A stretch of DNA of 64,000 nt from Streptomyces piniterrae (lineage in GTDB: Bacteria > Actinomycetota > Actinomycetes > Streptomycetales > Streptomycetaceae). The notes below the pieces were generated by a model. That model was not told the DNA's origin and did not search any database. It saw only the letters and a list, made by a program, of their open reading frames with translations. Positions 47,470 through 56,614 of this stretch are shown here, piece by piece. Position 1 is the stretch's first letter. The number at the start of each line of letters is the position of its first letter. The DNA lies in NCBI RefSeq assembly GCF_005048155.1, contig NZ_SUMB01000017.1:102449-166448 (forward strand). The letters are read 5' to 3'. A program made the position numbers and the translations under genes.

Positions 47470-48369
47470 CTAGTCTCCGCGGCGGCGGAAGAGCAGGTCG
47501 TGGACGACATGGCCCTTGTCCAGGCCCTGGCCCTCGAACTTGGTGAGCGGGCGGAACTCCGGCCGGGGCGCATAAGAGGGGTAGAGGTTCTCCAGCGTCG
47601 GTTCCGCGGAGAGGACCTCCAGCATCTGCTCGGCGTACGGCTCCCAGTCCGTCGCGCAGTGGACGAGGGCGCCCGGCGCGAGCCGCGTGGTGGCCAGGGA
47701 GAGGAACTCCGGCTGGATCAGGCGGCGCTTGTGGTGGCGCTTCTTCGGCCACGGGTCGGGGAAGTAGACGCGCAGCCCGGCGAGCGAGCCGGGGGCGAGC
47801 ATCTCGCGCAGGAGGATGATCGCGTCGCCGTTGGCCACCCGGATGTTGGACAGGCCGTTCCGCTCCGCGAGACCGAGCAGATTGCCCTGGCCCGGGGTGT
47901 GCACGTCACAGCCGAGGATGCCGGTGTCCGGGTCGGCGGCGGCCATCTGCGCCGTGGCCTCGCCCATGCCGAAGCCGATCTCCAGGACGACCGGCCGGCC
48001 GTCGAAGAACGCGTCCAGATCGATACGGGAGAGCCCGTCGATGTCCAGGCCCCACTTGGGCCACAGCCGGCGCAGCGCATCGGCCTGGCTGGGCGAGACC
48101 CGGCTGCGACGGGGCTGGAAGGAGCGGATCCGGCGCTCATGATGCGAGCCCGCGGGGTCGGCGGCGGGCCCGGTCCCATCGGGGAACATCGGCTCGCTCC
48201 GGCGGGACCCGCCGGAAGCGGCGGCACCGGCTGGGGCAGCCGGGCCGGCAGCCACGGCGGAGCCGGTGGACGGAGCCGGAACGGCCGGGGCAGCGGCTGC
48301 CGGGGCGCCCGCTTCAGGGGACACGTTTGCGGGAGTCACGGTTACGGCGGTGACGGGATTCTCGGACAC
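47470..48369 (-). CDS. trmB: tRNA (guanosine(46)-N7)-methyltransferase
   Basis: A 299-aa TrmB. A 65-residue Ala/Pro-rich N-terminal extension precedes the Rossmann methyltransferase domain: VVLEIGFGMGEATAQMA (SAM site), ILGCDVHTPG, RVYFPDPWPKKRHHKRRL (signature region) and CATDWEPYAEQM. It methylates G46 of many tRNAs. A later start within the extension is possible. Confidence 0.94.
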   Translation of the reverse strand: MSENPVTAVTVTPANVSPEAGAPAAAAPAVPAPSTGSAVAAGPAAPAGAAASGGSRRSEPMFPDGTGPAADPAGSHHERRIRSFQPRRSRVSPSQADALRRLWPKWGLDIDGLSRIDLDAFFDGRPVVLEIGFGMGEATAQMAAADPDTGILGCDVHTPGQGNLLGLAERNGLSNIRVANGDAIILLREMLAPGSLAGLRVYFPDPWPKKRHHKRRLIQPEFLSLATTRLAPGALVHCATDWEPYAEQMLEVLSAEPTLENLYPSYAPRPEFRPLTKFEGQGLDKGHVVHDLLFRRRGD

Positions 48370-48538
48370 AGTGCTTCGATTCTACGGATGGAGCGAGCGG
48401 GCGGTCCCCGGCGTGGGCGCAGCCGGCGCCCGCCGCCGCGGTCGGGCCCTGGTAGCCCCATGCGGTCGCCGGCCCCGGCCACCGCCGGGTGGCGCGGGCC
48501 GCGGCCCCCAGACCCCAGCGCGCCCCGGCATCCCGCCT

Positions 48539-49753
48539 TCAGACCCGCCCCAGCACCCCCAGCACCCGCCCCGCCACCTCCCGCCCGATGGGCAGCGACG
48601 CCGTGGCTGCCGGGGACGGGGCGTTGAGGACGTGGACGATGCCGGGGGATTCGGCGAAGAGGAAGTCGTCGACGAGGGTGCCGTCGGGGAGGACGGCCTG
48701 GGCGCGGACGCCGGACGGCGACGGGCGCAGGTCTTCCTCGCGGGCTGCCGGAAGCAGACGGCGGACCGCGTCGGTGAAGGCGCGCCGGGAGAGTGAGCGG
48801 TGCAGCTCACCGGCGCCGTAGCGCCAGTGGCGCTGGGCTATCCGCCAGGCGCCGGGGAACGCGAGGGTCCCGGCCAGTTCGGCGGGCCGGATGGTGCGCC
48901 AGTCGTAGCCTTCGCGGGCCAGGGCGGGGACCGCGTTGGGGCCGATGTGGACGGCGCCGTCGATGCCGCGGGTGAGGTGCACGCCGAGGAACGGGAAGGC
49001 CGGGTCGGGGACCGGGTAGACCAGGCCGCGGACCAGGGAGGCGCGCTCCGGGGCGAGGGTGAAGTATTCGCCGCGGAAGGGGACGATCCGCATGCCCGGA
49101 GGGTCGCCGGCCAGCCGGGCGATGCGGTCGCACTGCAGACCGGCGCAGTTGACCAGGGCGCGGGCGCGGTAGACCGTCCCGCCGGCGGTACGGACCGCGA
49201 CCCGGCCGGGGCGGCGGCCGATGGCGGTGACCTCCTCGCCGTACGCGATCCGGGCGCCGGCCTCCATGGCGAGGCCGGCGAGCCGACGGGCGACCGCACC
49301 GAAGTCGCAGACGCCGGTCGTGCCGACGTGGATGGCGGCCAGGCCGCGGACCTCCGGCTCGTACTCGGCTATCTGGGCGGGGCCCAGCTCGCGCACCGGG
49401 ATGCCGTGCTCGCGGCCGCGCTGGATCAGGCCGTGCAGCCGGGGCAGCTCGGCGCGGTCCGTGGCGACGATCAGCTTGCCGGTGACCTCATGGGGGATGT
49501 CATGTTCCGCGCAGAACTTGACCATTTCCGCCGAGCCCTGGAGGGCGAAGCGGGCCTTGAGCGAGCCGGGCGGGTAGTAGATACCGCTGTGGATCACGCC
49601 GCTGTTGCGCCCGGTCTGATGGCGGGCCGGCCCCGGCTCCTTCTCCAGGACCACGACCCGGGTGCCGGGCGCGGCACGCGTGATCGCCTCGGCCGTGGAC
49701 AGTCCGACGATGCCGGCACCGATCACCAGCACGTCGCAGTCGTACGCCGCCAC
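48539..49753 (-). CDS. lhgO: L-2-hydroxyglutarate oxidase
   Basis: A 404-aa FAD oxidoreductase of the DAO family. VLVIGAGIVGLSTA binds FAD; RHQTGRNSGVIHSGIYY and GVHLTRGIDGAVHIGPNAV are the LhgO signatures. It oxidises L-2-hydroxyglutarate to 2-oxoglutarate, repairing a metabolic by-product and feeding electrons to the quinone pool. Stands alone; a dyad (49839-49872) lies in its promoter region. Confidence 0.93.
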   Translation of the reverse strand: MAAYDCDVLVIGAGIVGLSTAEAITRAAPGTRVVVLEKEPGPARHQTGRNSGVIHSGIYYPPGSLKARFALQGSAEMVKFCAEHDIPHEVTGKLIVATDRAELPRLHGLIQRGREHGIPVRELGPAQIAEYEPEVRGLAAIHVGTTGVCDFGAVARRLAGLAMEAGARIAYGEEVTAIGRRPGRVAVRTAGGTVYRARALVNCAGLQCDRIARLAGDPPGMRIVPFRGEYFTLAPERASLVRGLVYPVPDPAFPFLGVHLTRGIDGAVHIGPNAVPALAREGYDWRTIRPAELAGTLAFPGAWRIAQRHWRYGAGELHRSLSRRAFTDAVRRLLPAAREEDLRPSPSGVRAQAVLPDGTLVDDFLFAESPGIVHVLNAPSPAATASLPIGREVAGRVLGVLGRV

Positions 49754-49838
49754 TGCACCTCCCCAACCGCATGACCGCAGACCCGCCCATGGCCGCGGGC
49801 CCGCGCGTCATCGCCCACGACGTACTCCATCATGACGG

Positions 49839-49872
49839 TCACCACTGACAATGCGGCAATGACTAGTGGTGA
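49839..49872. promoter_or_regulatory. Inverted repeat upstream of lhgO
   Basis: TCACCACT (839-846) and AGTGGTGA (865-872), perfect arms 18 bp apart, 86 bp upstream of the lhgO start. Possible operator for an unidentified regulator. Confidence 0.45.
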
Positions 49873-50046
49873 TGGCGAGCGGCGACGGCGCGCGGTGAAC
49901 CGTGCGCGAGGGCCGCGAAGCGCCGCAGTGATCGCGGCGCGATGATCCCGAAGCCGTGAGCGCGAAGCGCCGCTGCCCCGCAGCGCCGACACGCGGCCCA
50001 GACCCGGCCCCAGCCCCGCACGCACCCCGGCGTCGCCCCCCAGGCC

Positions 50047-51495
50047 CTAAGCCGGCGCCGCCAGCAGCGGCCGGGCGCGCTCGCGCAGCTCCACCACCCG
50101 GGGCTCGTCCCCGTACGGCTCCAGGCGGTGCAGCAGGTCGCGGACGTATTCGGTGGTGCGGGCCGAGGAGATCCGCCCTGCCACCTCGACCGCGCGGGTG
50201 CCCGCCGCGCACGCCGCGTCCAGATTGCCGGACTCCAGTTCGGCGACAGCCGAAACGACAAGGCGCAGCCCGTGGGAGCGCACGAACTCCTCGGTGGGAC
50301 GCGACAGCGCCTGCTCCGTGAAGCGGCGGACCTGGCGCGGCAGGCGCAGATCCCGGTAGCACTCGGCGGCGTCCGCGGCGAACCGCTCGTACGAGTAGAA
50401 GTCGAGCCAGGACGGGTCGGGGTCGCCGCTCCGCGAGCGCTCCAGCCACCCCTCGGCGGCCTTCAGCGCCACCTCACAGGCGCGCGCCTCCCCGGCCTTG
50501 GCCTGCGCCCGCGCCTCCACCAGCCGGAAGAAGCTCATCGTGCGGGCCGTCGCCAGGCCGCGGTTGCGTTCGAGGGCGGCCTGCGCGAGGTCCACGCCCT
50601 CGTCGGCGAAACCGCGGTAGGTCGCCTGGAGTGACATGGAGGCCAGGACATATCCCCCCAGCGGCACATCGGCGGCGGCGCGGGCGAGCCGCAGCGCCTG
50701 GATGTAGTACCGCTGAGCGGCCTCCTGCTGGCCCGTGTCGAAGGCCATCCAGCCCGCGAGCCTGGTCAGTTCGGAGGTCGCCCCGAACAGCGCGCGGCCC
50801 ACCTCGTCGCTGTACGACGCGAGGAGCAACGGCGCCGCGTCCACCCGGAGGCACTCCGGCACCATGGACGAACGCCAGTCCCCGCCACCGTACTTGGAGT
50901 CCCAGCGGCGCGCGTCCTCGGCCGCCTCGCGCAGCTTGGTGACATCGCTGTGGCCGACGTGCTGCGGGACCCCGGCGTCCCCGGCCGCCGCCGCGTCCTT
51001 GTCGCGCGCCTCGGCGGCCTCCCGCGCCACCGAACTGTCCGCCGGGGATATCAGCCAGCGCGAGGCGGGAGTGGCGTACGCGCTGACGGCGAAAGATCCG
51101 GCCAGGCTCTGCCAGATGCCGCCGCCACCGGCCCGCCGCCCGGCCAGATCCAATCGGTACAGCTCGGTCGCGGAGCGCACCGCCGCGCCCACATCGCGGG
51201 GGAACGCCAGGCCGACCTCGGGCGCCGGGTCCGCGTCGGCCAGGCCGATCTCGTGCAGCGGCACCGGCCGCCCGAGCTTGCTGCCGATCGCGGACGCGAT
51301 CAAGTGGGGCGCGGCGCCTTGGGGCACCATGCCCTTGGAAACCCATCGCGCCACCGACGTCTTGTCGTAACGAAGCGTCAGTCCACGCTGCGCACCGAGG
51401 TCGTTGACCCGGCGTGCCAGTCCGGCATTGCTGATCCCCGCGAGGGCGAGAACGGTGCCGAGCTTCTCGTTCGGCCCGCGTATATCCCTGGACAT
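50047..51495 (-). CDS. Sporulation-associated helix-turn-helix regulator (ORF1590-like)
   Basis: A 482-aa protein. Residues 8-60 form a helix-turn-helix (KLGTVLALAGISNAGLARRVN, DKTSVARWVSKGMVP); residues 150-470 are TPR-like helical repeats (SELTRLAGWMAFDTGQQEAA, YIQALRLARAA). It resembles the NsdA/ORF1590 family of Streptomyces developmental regulators; in S. griseus ORF1590 a shorter product starting inside the gene is also reported (recollection). The ATG at 51495 begins the conserved N-terminus. Confidence 0.8.
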   Translation of the reverse strand: MSRDIRGPNEKLGTVLALAGISNAGLARRVNDLGAQRGLTLRYDKTSVARWVSKGMVPQGAAPHLIASAIGSKLGRPVPLHEIGLADADPAPEVGLAFPRDVGAAVRSATELYRLDLAGRRAGGGGIWQSLAGSFAVSAYATPASRWLISPADSSVAREAAEARDKDAAAAGDAGVPQHVGHSDVTKLREAAEDARRWDSKYGGGDWRSSMVPECLRVDAAPLLLASYSDEVGRALFGATSELTRLAGWMAFDTGQQEAAQRYYIQALRLARAAADVPLGGYVLASMSLQATYRGFADEGVDLAQAALERNRGLATARTMSFFRLVEARAQAKAGEARACEVALKAAEGWLERSRSGDPDPSWLDFYSYERFAADAAECYRDLRLPRQVRRFTEQALSRPTEEFVRSHGLRLVVSAVAELESGNLDAACAAGTRAVEVAGRISSARTTEYVRDLLHRLEPYGDEPRVVELRERARPLLAAPA

Positions 51496-52205
51496 GCGCA
51501 CCCCTCGACACAGCGACAGCCTCCCCGGTACCCCGGGGCATGCGTCCACCCAGAGTAGTTCGCCGGATCCCGACCGTTAAGGGCCGGTGTCCCGGATGGC
51601 GAGATTCATGTTCAAACAGGGGTGCGGGAATTGGCATGTGCTCCGGGTACGTGTGCCCGTGCGCCCGTCCGTGCGCGCTGCCCGCCCTCCGGCGGGAGCG
51701 CTTCCATGGGTCCTGCGTGGGTCGGCCCGCTGCACTGGATCCAGTGGGCTGGGGGACACCGCCACCTCATTCCCCGCGGGTGGCGGTCCAGTCCGGGAGG
51801 CGAAGCCCGTCTCCCGGACTGTCGCGCAGGCCGGCCGCCCGCCGGTCGTCTCACCGGTTGACACGACACCCGAACGCGTCAACTGGGCAGTAGGGAACGG
51901 AACTTGGCTGAAATGTGGTGGGTGATGTTTTCGCGCCGCCGTCGGCCAGGGGGCGTCCCGGGGGCCACACGGGGGGCCGCCCGGGGCGATTGTTGTCGCC
52001 CGCCGGGCCCGCCGCCACGACCGCCGCGCGGCCGTCCCGGGCCCTGCCCGCCCCGCTTCCGAGGTGTGAACAGCCCGCATACGGGGTCTCTTTGGCATCT
52101 CCTGTGCGCCCCCGCCATGGCAGCATGGTCCGCACAACAGCTTGGCAATCCGCTGTACGGGCGGCCGTTGGCCCCCGGCGGACGGGGATTCGGGTGGAGG
52201 CGGCG
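51496..52205. other. Long divergent intergenic region
   Basis: 710 bp between the sporulation regulator and the Asn-synthetase-like gene. Many short frames, none with a convincing start. Positions 51880-51935 are relatively A/T-rich and may hold a promoter; 51620-51860 is typical GC-rich non-coding DNA. Confidence 0.5.
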
Positions 52206-54287
52206 ATGCGCTGGTTGGTGGGGTGGAGCAGTACCGCCACGGGACCGGCGCCCACAGGGGACGGCCGCACCGTCCTCCCCGTAGGCGCCCAACTCCTGTG
52301 GGGCGACCCGGATCCGCTGTGGGCGGTGGGCGACTGGCGGCCGGACGAGGTCCGCGTCGTCCAGGCCGACCCCGAGACCCGGCTCGCCGTCTTCGGCGTT
52401 TGCGGCGCCACCAACGACCAGCTGCGCGTAGGGCTGTTCGCGGCCCGCGGGGGCGCGCTGCGCCACCTCACCGCCTGGCCCGGCAGCTACACCGTCGTCG
52501 TCCAGGTGGGCCGCCGCATCACGGTCACCGGCGATCTGGCCGGCGCCCGCCCCGTCTTCCACACCCCGTGGGCGGGCGGCACCGCGTACGCGACCGCCGC
52601 CCTCCCGCTCGCCGACCTCATCGAGGCCAGCCTCGACGTCGGCCACCTGGCCGCGCTGCTGGCCTGTCCGGACGCCCCCGAGGCGCTCGGCGCCGGCACC
52701 CCGTACGAGGGCGTCCGCCGGATCCCGCCCGGCCACGCGCTGGTACTGCGCGGCGGCGCCAGCGACATCACCTCCTACGAGCCGACCGCCTCGCTCGCCG
52801 TCGCCGCGCCCCAACTCGCCCCGGAACAAGCCGTGGACGGCGTCCGCGAGGCCCTGATCGAGGCCGTCCGCGCCCGGCTGGCGGGCCCGCGGCACGCCCC
52901 GGACCCCGACGGCCCGGCCGGCCTCGACCCCGGCCCGGTGCCCGGCATGGGGCCGGCCGAGCGGCGCGCCGCACGCGGTGCCCCGGCCCCCGGCATCGGC
53001 GCCGACCTGTCCGGAGGCAGTGCTTCCGGAACCCTCGCCCTCCTGGCCGCCGGCCTCCCCGGCCAGCCCGGAAGGCTCAACGGCCACGGCGAACGGCTCC
53101 TCGCCGTCACCTTCAACGACCTTGCCACGAACGGCGGTCGGGCCTACCGCGAGGCCGAACTGGAGCGCGCCCGCAGCATCGCCGACAACCCGCGTCTGCA
53201 CCATGTCGTCGTCGCGGCCGGCGAAGAGGCCCTCCCGTACGCGGACCTCGACAGCGGCCCGCTCACCGACGAGCCAGGGCCCTCCCTCATCATGGCCGGA
53301 CGCCACAGACGGCGGCTGCTGGCCGGCAGCGCGGACCATTTCGTCGGGCAGGGCGCGCGCCAGGTCCTGGACGCCCACCCCGCCCGCCTGGCCGACCTCC
53401 TCCTGGACCGCCGCCGGCGCCCCCTGCTGCGGCCGGTCACCGCGCTCGCCAAGGCCGACGGCCCGTCCGCGCAGTCCGTCCTGGTCCCCTTCACCGTCTA
53501 CCGGGCCGCCCGCAAGCTCGCCCGTACGCCCTACGGAGTCGGCATAGCCGATACGGCGCGCCGCCTCATGGAGCGGCAGTTCGCCGACGAACCGGTGACC
53601 GGCGGGGCCGTCGACGCCTCGCTGGCCGCCCTCGCCTGGTGCCGCCCGGGGCCCGCGGCGCGCTGGCTCACGGGGGAGGCGCTGGCCGAAGTATCGGTTC
53701 GGCTCGGGGACGCGGCGACCCGTACGCCCGCCGGGGGCCGCCCGGGGGAGCGGCGCGCCCGTGCGGCACTGGCCCGCCAGGCCGCCGACCACCGCGTCTT
53801 CGAACAGGCCGCGGAGATCCGCGACCAGCGGCTGCACGCCCCCTTCCTCGACAACCAGGTCGTACTCGCCTGCCGGGCCCTTCCGGACACCCTGCGGGTG
53901 CAGCCGGGCGCGCGCGCCGCGGTGCTGCGCTCGGTGCTCTCCGGCGCCGGCGTACGGGATCTGCCCTCCGGGTGGGGCGCCACCTCGCATGTCACCCACG
54001 GGGCCGCGGTGCGCGCCGGGCTGCGCAGCGCCGTCGGAGATCTGGTCTCGCTCTTCGATGCTCCGTTGTTGGCCGACGCGGGCCTGGTGGAGGCGCGAGT
54101 GGTGCGGAAGGCGCTGCGCTCGGCCTCCGAAGGGGCGGCGCTGCCGCTGGACGGTCTGGCGGAGCTGGTCGCCACGGAGCTGTGGCTGCGCCGGCTGACG
54201 GCGCGGCGCGGAACGTGCTGGACGGGTGCGTCGGCGCCGCGCCAACGGGCGGTGGCCGGCGGAGTGGTTCCCCGCGCCCGTCTGTGA
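52206..54287 (+). CDS. Asparagine-synthetase-like protein with altered motifs
   Basis: A 693-aa protein with the two-domain AsnB layout: an N-terminal Ntn-like half (1-200, including TGDLAGARPVFHT) and a C-terminal ATP-pyrophosphatase half. Residue 2 is Arg, not the Cys needed for glutaminase activity. The PP-loop reads S269-G-G-S-A-S274 instead of SGGxDS, so the conserved aspartate is lost. A 40-residue Pro/Gly insert precedes it. It could be an amide-forming ligase with unusual chemistry or a pseudoenzyme. No RRE, leader protease or lasso precursor is nearby. GGAGG precedes the ATG. Confidence 0.75.
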   Translation: MRWLVGWSSTATGPAPTGDGRTVLPVGAQLLWGDPDPLWAVGDWRPDEVRVVQADPETRLAVFGVCGATNDQLRVGLFAARGGALRHLTAWPGSYTVVVQVGRRITVTGDLAGARPVFHTPWAGGTAYATAALPLADLIEASLDVGHLAALLACPDAPEALGAGTPYEGVRRIPPGHALVLRGGASDITSYEPTASLAVAAPQLAPEQAVDGVREALIEAVRARLAGPRHAPDPDGPAGLDPGPVPGMGPAERRAARGAPAPGIGADLSGGSASGTLALLAAGLPGQPGRLNGHGERLLAVTFNDLATNGGRAYREAELERARSIADNPRLHHVVVAAGEEALPYADLDSGPLTDEPGPSLIMAGRHRRRLLAGSADHFVGQGARQVLDAHPARLADLLLDRRRRPLLRPVTALAKADGPSAQSVLVPFTVYRAARKLARTPYGVGIADTARRLMERQFADEPVTGGAVDASLAALAWCRPGPAARWLTGEALAEVSVRLGDAATRTPAGGRPGERRARAALARQAADHRVFEQAAEIRDQRLHAPFLDNQVVLACRALPDTLRVQPGARAAVLRSVLSGAGVRDLPSGWGATSHVTHGAAVRAGLRSAVGDLVSLFDAPLLADAGLVEARVVRKALRSASEGAALPLDGLAELVATELWLRRLTARRGTCWTGASAPRQRAVAGGVVPRARL

Positions 54288-54319
54288 GGCGAAGTGCTGC
54301 CCCCGAGGGGCAGCACCTC

Positions 54320-56275
54320 TCAGCAACTGATCTGCGACTGGGCCCAGTCCCCCAAGGCCACCACATCAGCCGGCGACTGCGGCTCCACCACCAGGCGCAG
54401 CGTCTTGCGCCCGTCCAGCGGGACATGCACCGGCACCGCCGGTTCCCCGCCGCGCACCACGCCCGAGCGCCACAGCCGCTCCCCGTCCCCGTAGACGGAG
54501 AAGCGCAGCGCGCCCAGCCCCAGGCTGAGATCGTCGACACCCGCGAAGGCGTCGTACGAGGTGCACTTCCGGTTGAGGTCGATGAGGACCGAGGACGACC
54601 CGTGCACGCTCACGCCGTGCGGATATGCCCTGCCGTCGACGCGCGGCTGCTGCCGCTGCCACATCCAGGTGCTGCTGAACGCCCGCACCTCCGGCTTGGT
54701 GCCGTCGCCGGCGAAGTCGTAGTCCAGCGCGTTGACCCGGTACGGGGTCGGGGCCGGCGACGGCGGAGGCGGCTTCGGGGTGGGCTTGGGCGGTGTGGGC
54801 GTCGACTCGGGCGGCGTCGGTGTCGGCGTCGGCTTGGGCGGGGCCGGATTCACGGTGGGCTTCGACGTCGGTGCCGGCGGCTTCGGCGCGGGCTCCTGCC
54901 GGGACGCGGCCGCCGGCGGGGCCGACGGCTCCGCCCCGGCCTGTGTGGGCTTGGGCGACGGCTTGCGCGGCGCCGGCGGGGACGAGGGGGCCGGCCGGCT
55001 CGGCTCGGCCTCCGTGTGCGGCGCCGGCCTCGGGGCGCTGATCAGCACCAGCGCGAGCGCCGCACCCGCCGCGGCCACCATCCCGACCCCGACACCGACC
55101 TTGACCGGTGCGCCGAGCCCCTCGCTCACGGCAGCTCCGCCTGCGCTCCCGGCCGTACCGGAACCGGCACCTCCGGCGGCAGCGGCCGCACCGGCACCCG
55201 CCGCCGCGCCCGCGACGCCCACCGCGGCCGCCTTGACGGCGTACCCGGCGGCGAACCAGCCGACGACCGCGACCGGCAGCACCGCGCCGATCCGCTCATT
55301 GACGTCCGCGACCTCCAGCGCGGCCGTACGGCACCGGGCGCATTCGTCGAGATGCTTGCGCAGCCCTCGCTCGGCGCGCATCCGCAGGCCGCCGCGGGCG
55401 TACGCGCCGAGCCGGTCGGCGTAGCGCGCGCAGTCGCCGCCCGAGGTCAGCGACTGGCTCACATGCGCCTGCAGATAGGCCTGCTTGAGGCCCTCGCGGG
55501 CGCGGTGCGCCAGCACGGCGGTGGCGTTGGCGGTCAGCCCGAGCAGCGGGGCGACCTGGCTCGGCGACTCGTCCTCGATGGTGGTGTGCCACAGCACCGT
55601 CTGATAGCGCTCGGGCAGGCTCCGGAAGGCCTGTACGGCCATGGACTGCTCGGCCTCGTGCATGGCGCGGACGTCGGCGCCCAGGTCCAGGGTGTCGCCG
55701 TCCATCGACGACCCGGCCGCGGTCACCGCGAACACCGCGAAGTCCTCTACCAGTTGCTCGCGTTTCGCGGTCTTCGCCCAGGATGCGGCGACCCGGCGGA
55801 CCGTCGTCAGGAGGTAGGCGCGGACCGCGGTGTCGGGCCCCGCGCCGCCGCGCACCGCCTGGAGGGTGCGGGCGAAGACCTCGCCGGTCAGGTCCTCCGC
55901 GGTGTGCGTGTCCCGGCAGCAGCTGCGCGCATAGCGCCGAACCGCGGCGGCGTGCCTGCGGTACATCTCCTCGTACGCGCTGTCGTCGCCGGCCCGCATG
56001 TCGGCGATCAACTGGCCGTCGGAGGGCGGGAGTTCCACATCCCCGAAGTCGGCGGGCACCACAGGACCGACACCGCCGGAGCGCTCGCGCTGAGCCGGCA
56101 CGCTGTGGCTCTGCCGGCCCTCGGCACGGTCGTTCCGGCCGGCGGAACCGCTCGCCGGGGAAGTCGCCCCCATCGGTCCGGTCTGGCCGGGCACCTGTCC
56201 CGAGGACGGCCCCTGGGGCTGCCCGGAGGCACCGGTCTCGCCGCCGCGCCGCTCGTCCCGCCCGTCAACACCCAT
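54320..56275 (-). CDS. ECF sigma factor fused to anti-sigma, membrane and sugar-binding domains
   Basis: A 651-aa protein. Disordered N-terminus (1-85); sigma region 2 (95-160) and region 4 (210-265, EDESPSQVAPLLGL); a zinc-finger anti-sigma motif H308-x3-C312-x2-C315; a hydrophobic Ala/Gly segment (333-365) and a membrane helix (393-412); a Pro-rich spacer (415-510); and a C-terminal NPCBM-type carbohydrate-binding domain (515-651, YRVNALDYDF, YPHGVSVHGSSSVLIDLN, DAFAGVDD). The layout implies a tethered sigma factor that senses extracellular sugar polymer or cell wall. The ECF53 group has this layout, as I recall. ATG at 56275; a GTG at 56302 is possible. Confidence 0.85.
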   Translation of the reverse strand: MGVDGRDERRGGETGASGQPQGPSSGQVPGQTGPMGATSPASGSAGRNDRAEGRQSHSVPAQRERSGGVGPVVPADFGDVELPPSDGQLIADMRAGDDSAYEEMYRRHAAAVRRYARSCCRDTHTAEDLTGEVFARTLQAVRGGAGPDTAVRAYLLTTVRRVAASWAKTAKREQLVEDFAVFAVTAAGSSMDGDTLDLGADVRAMHEAEQSMAVQAFRSLPERYQTVLWHTTIEDESPSQVAPLLGLTANATAVLAHRAREGLKQAYLQAHVSQSLTSGGDCARYADRLGAYARGGLRMRAERGLRKHLDECARCRTAALEVADVNERIGAVLPVAVVGWFAAGYAVKAAAVGVAGAAAGAGAAAAAGGAGSGTAGSAGGAAVSEGLGAPVKVGVGVGMVAAAGAALALVLISAPRPAPHTEAEPSRPAPSSPPAPRKPSPKPTQAGAEPSAPPAAASRQEPAPKPPAPTSKPTVNPAPPKPTPTPTPPESTPTPPKPTPKPPPPSPAPTPYRVNALDYDFAGDGTKPEVRAFSSTWMWQRQQPRVDGRAYPHGVSVHGSSSVLIDLNRKCTSYDAFAGVDDLSLGLGALRFSVYGDGERLWRSGVVRGGEPAVPVHVPLDGRKTLRLVVEPQSPADVVALGDWAQSQISC

Positions 56276-56614
56276 CGCCGAGGCCCCCGAACACGCCGTC
56301 ACACCGGAACACCGCGCAAGCGTGCCACATCGATGGCCCAGGCTTCACGGCCACTACAGGCATCCACTCATCCGAGGCGCGCCCTGGCGCGACGGCCCCG
56401 CCGTTCACTCGTACGGAGGACGTTCGCGCCCTTGTGGAGCGCGCGATCACTCGTACGGAGCGCAATGCCACCCATACAGGGCACACCGCGCGCGACCGTG
56501 CGGCCGTACCGCCTGCGGGCGAGACCGGCCCGCCCGGTCCTGGACGCCGGCGACGCCGCCCCGCCCGGCGCGCCCACTCGCTGGGCACGCCGGGACGGAG
56601 CCGGCCGCCGGAAC

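Noticed and set aside
52206..54287. Lasso peptide cluster suggested by the asparagine-synthetase-like gene
   Set aside because: No precursor, RRE protein or transglutaminase-like leader peptidase is adjacent, and the PP-loop is altered.
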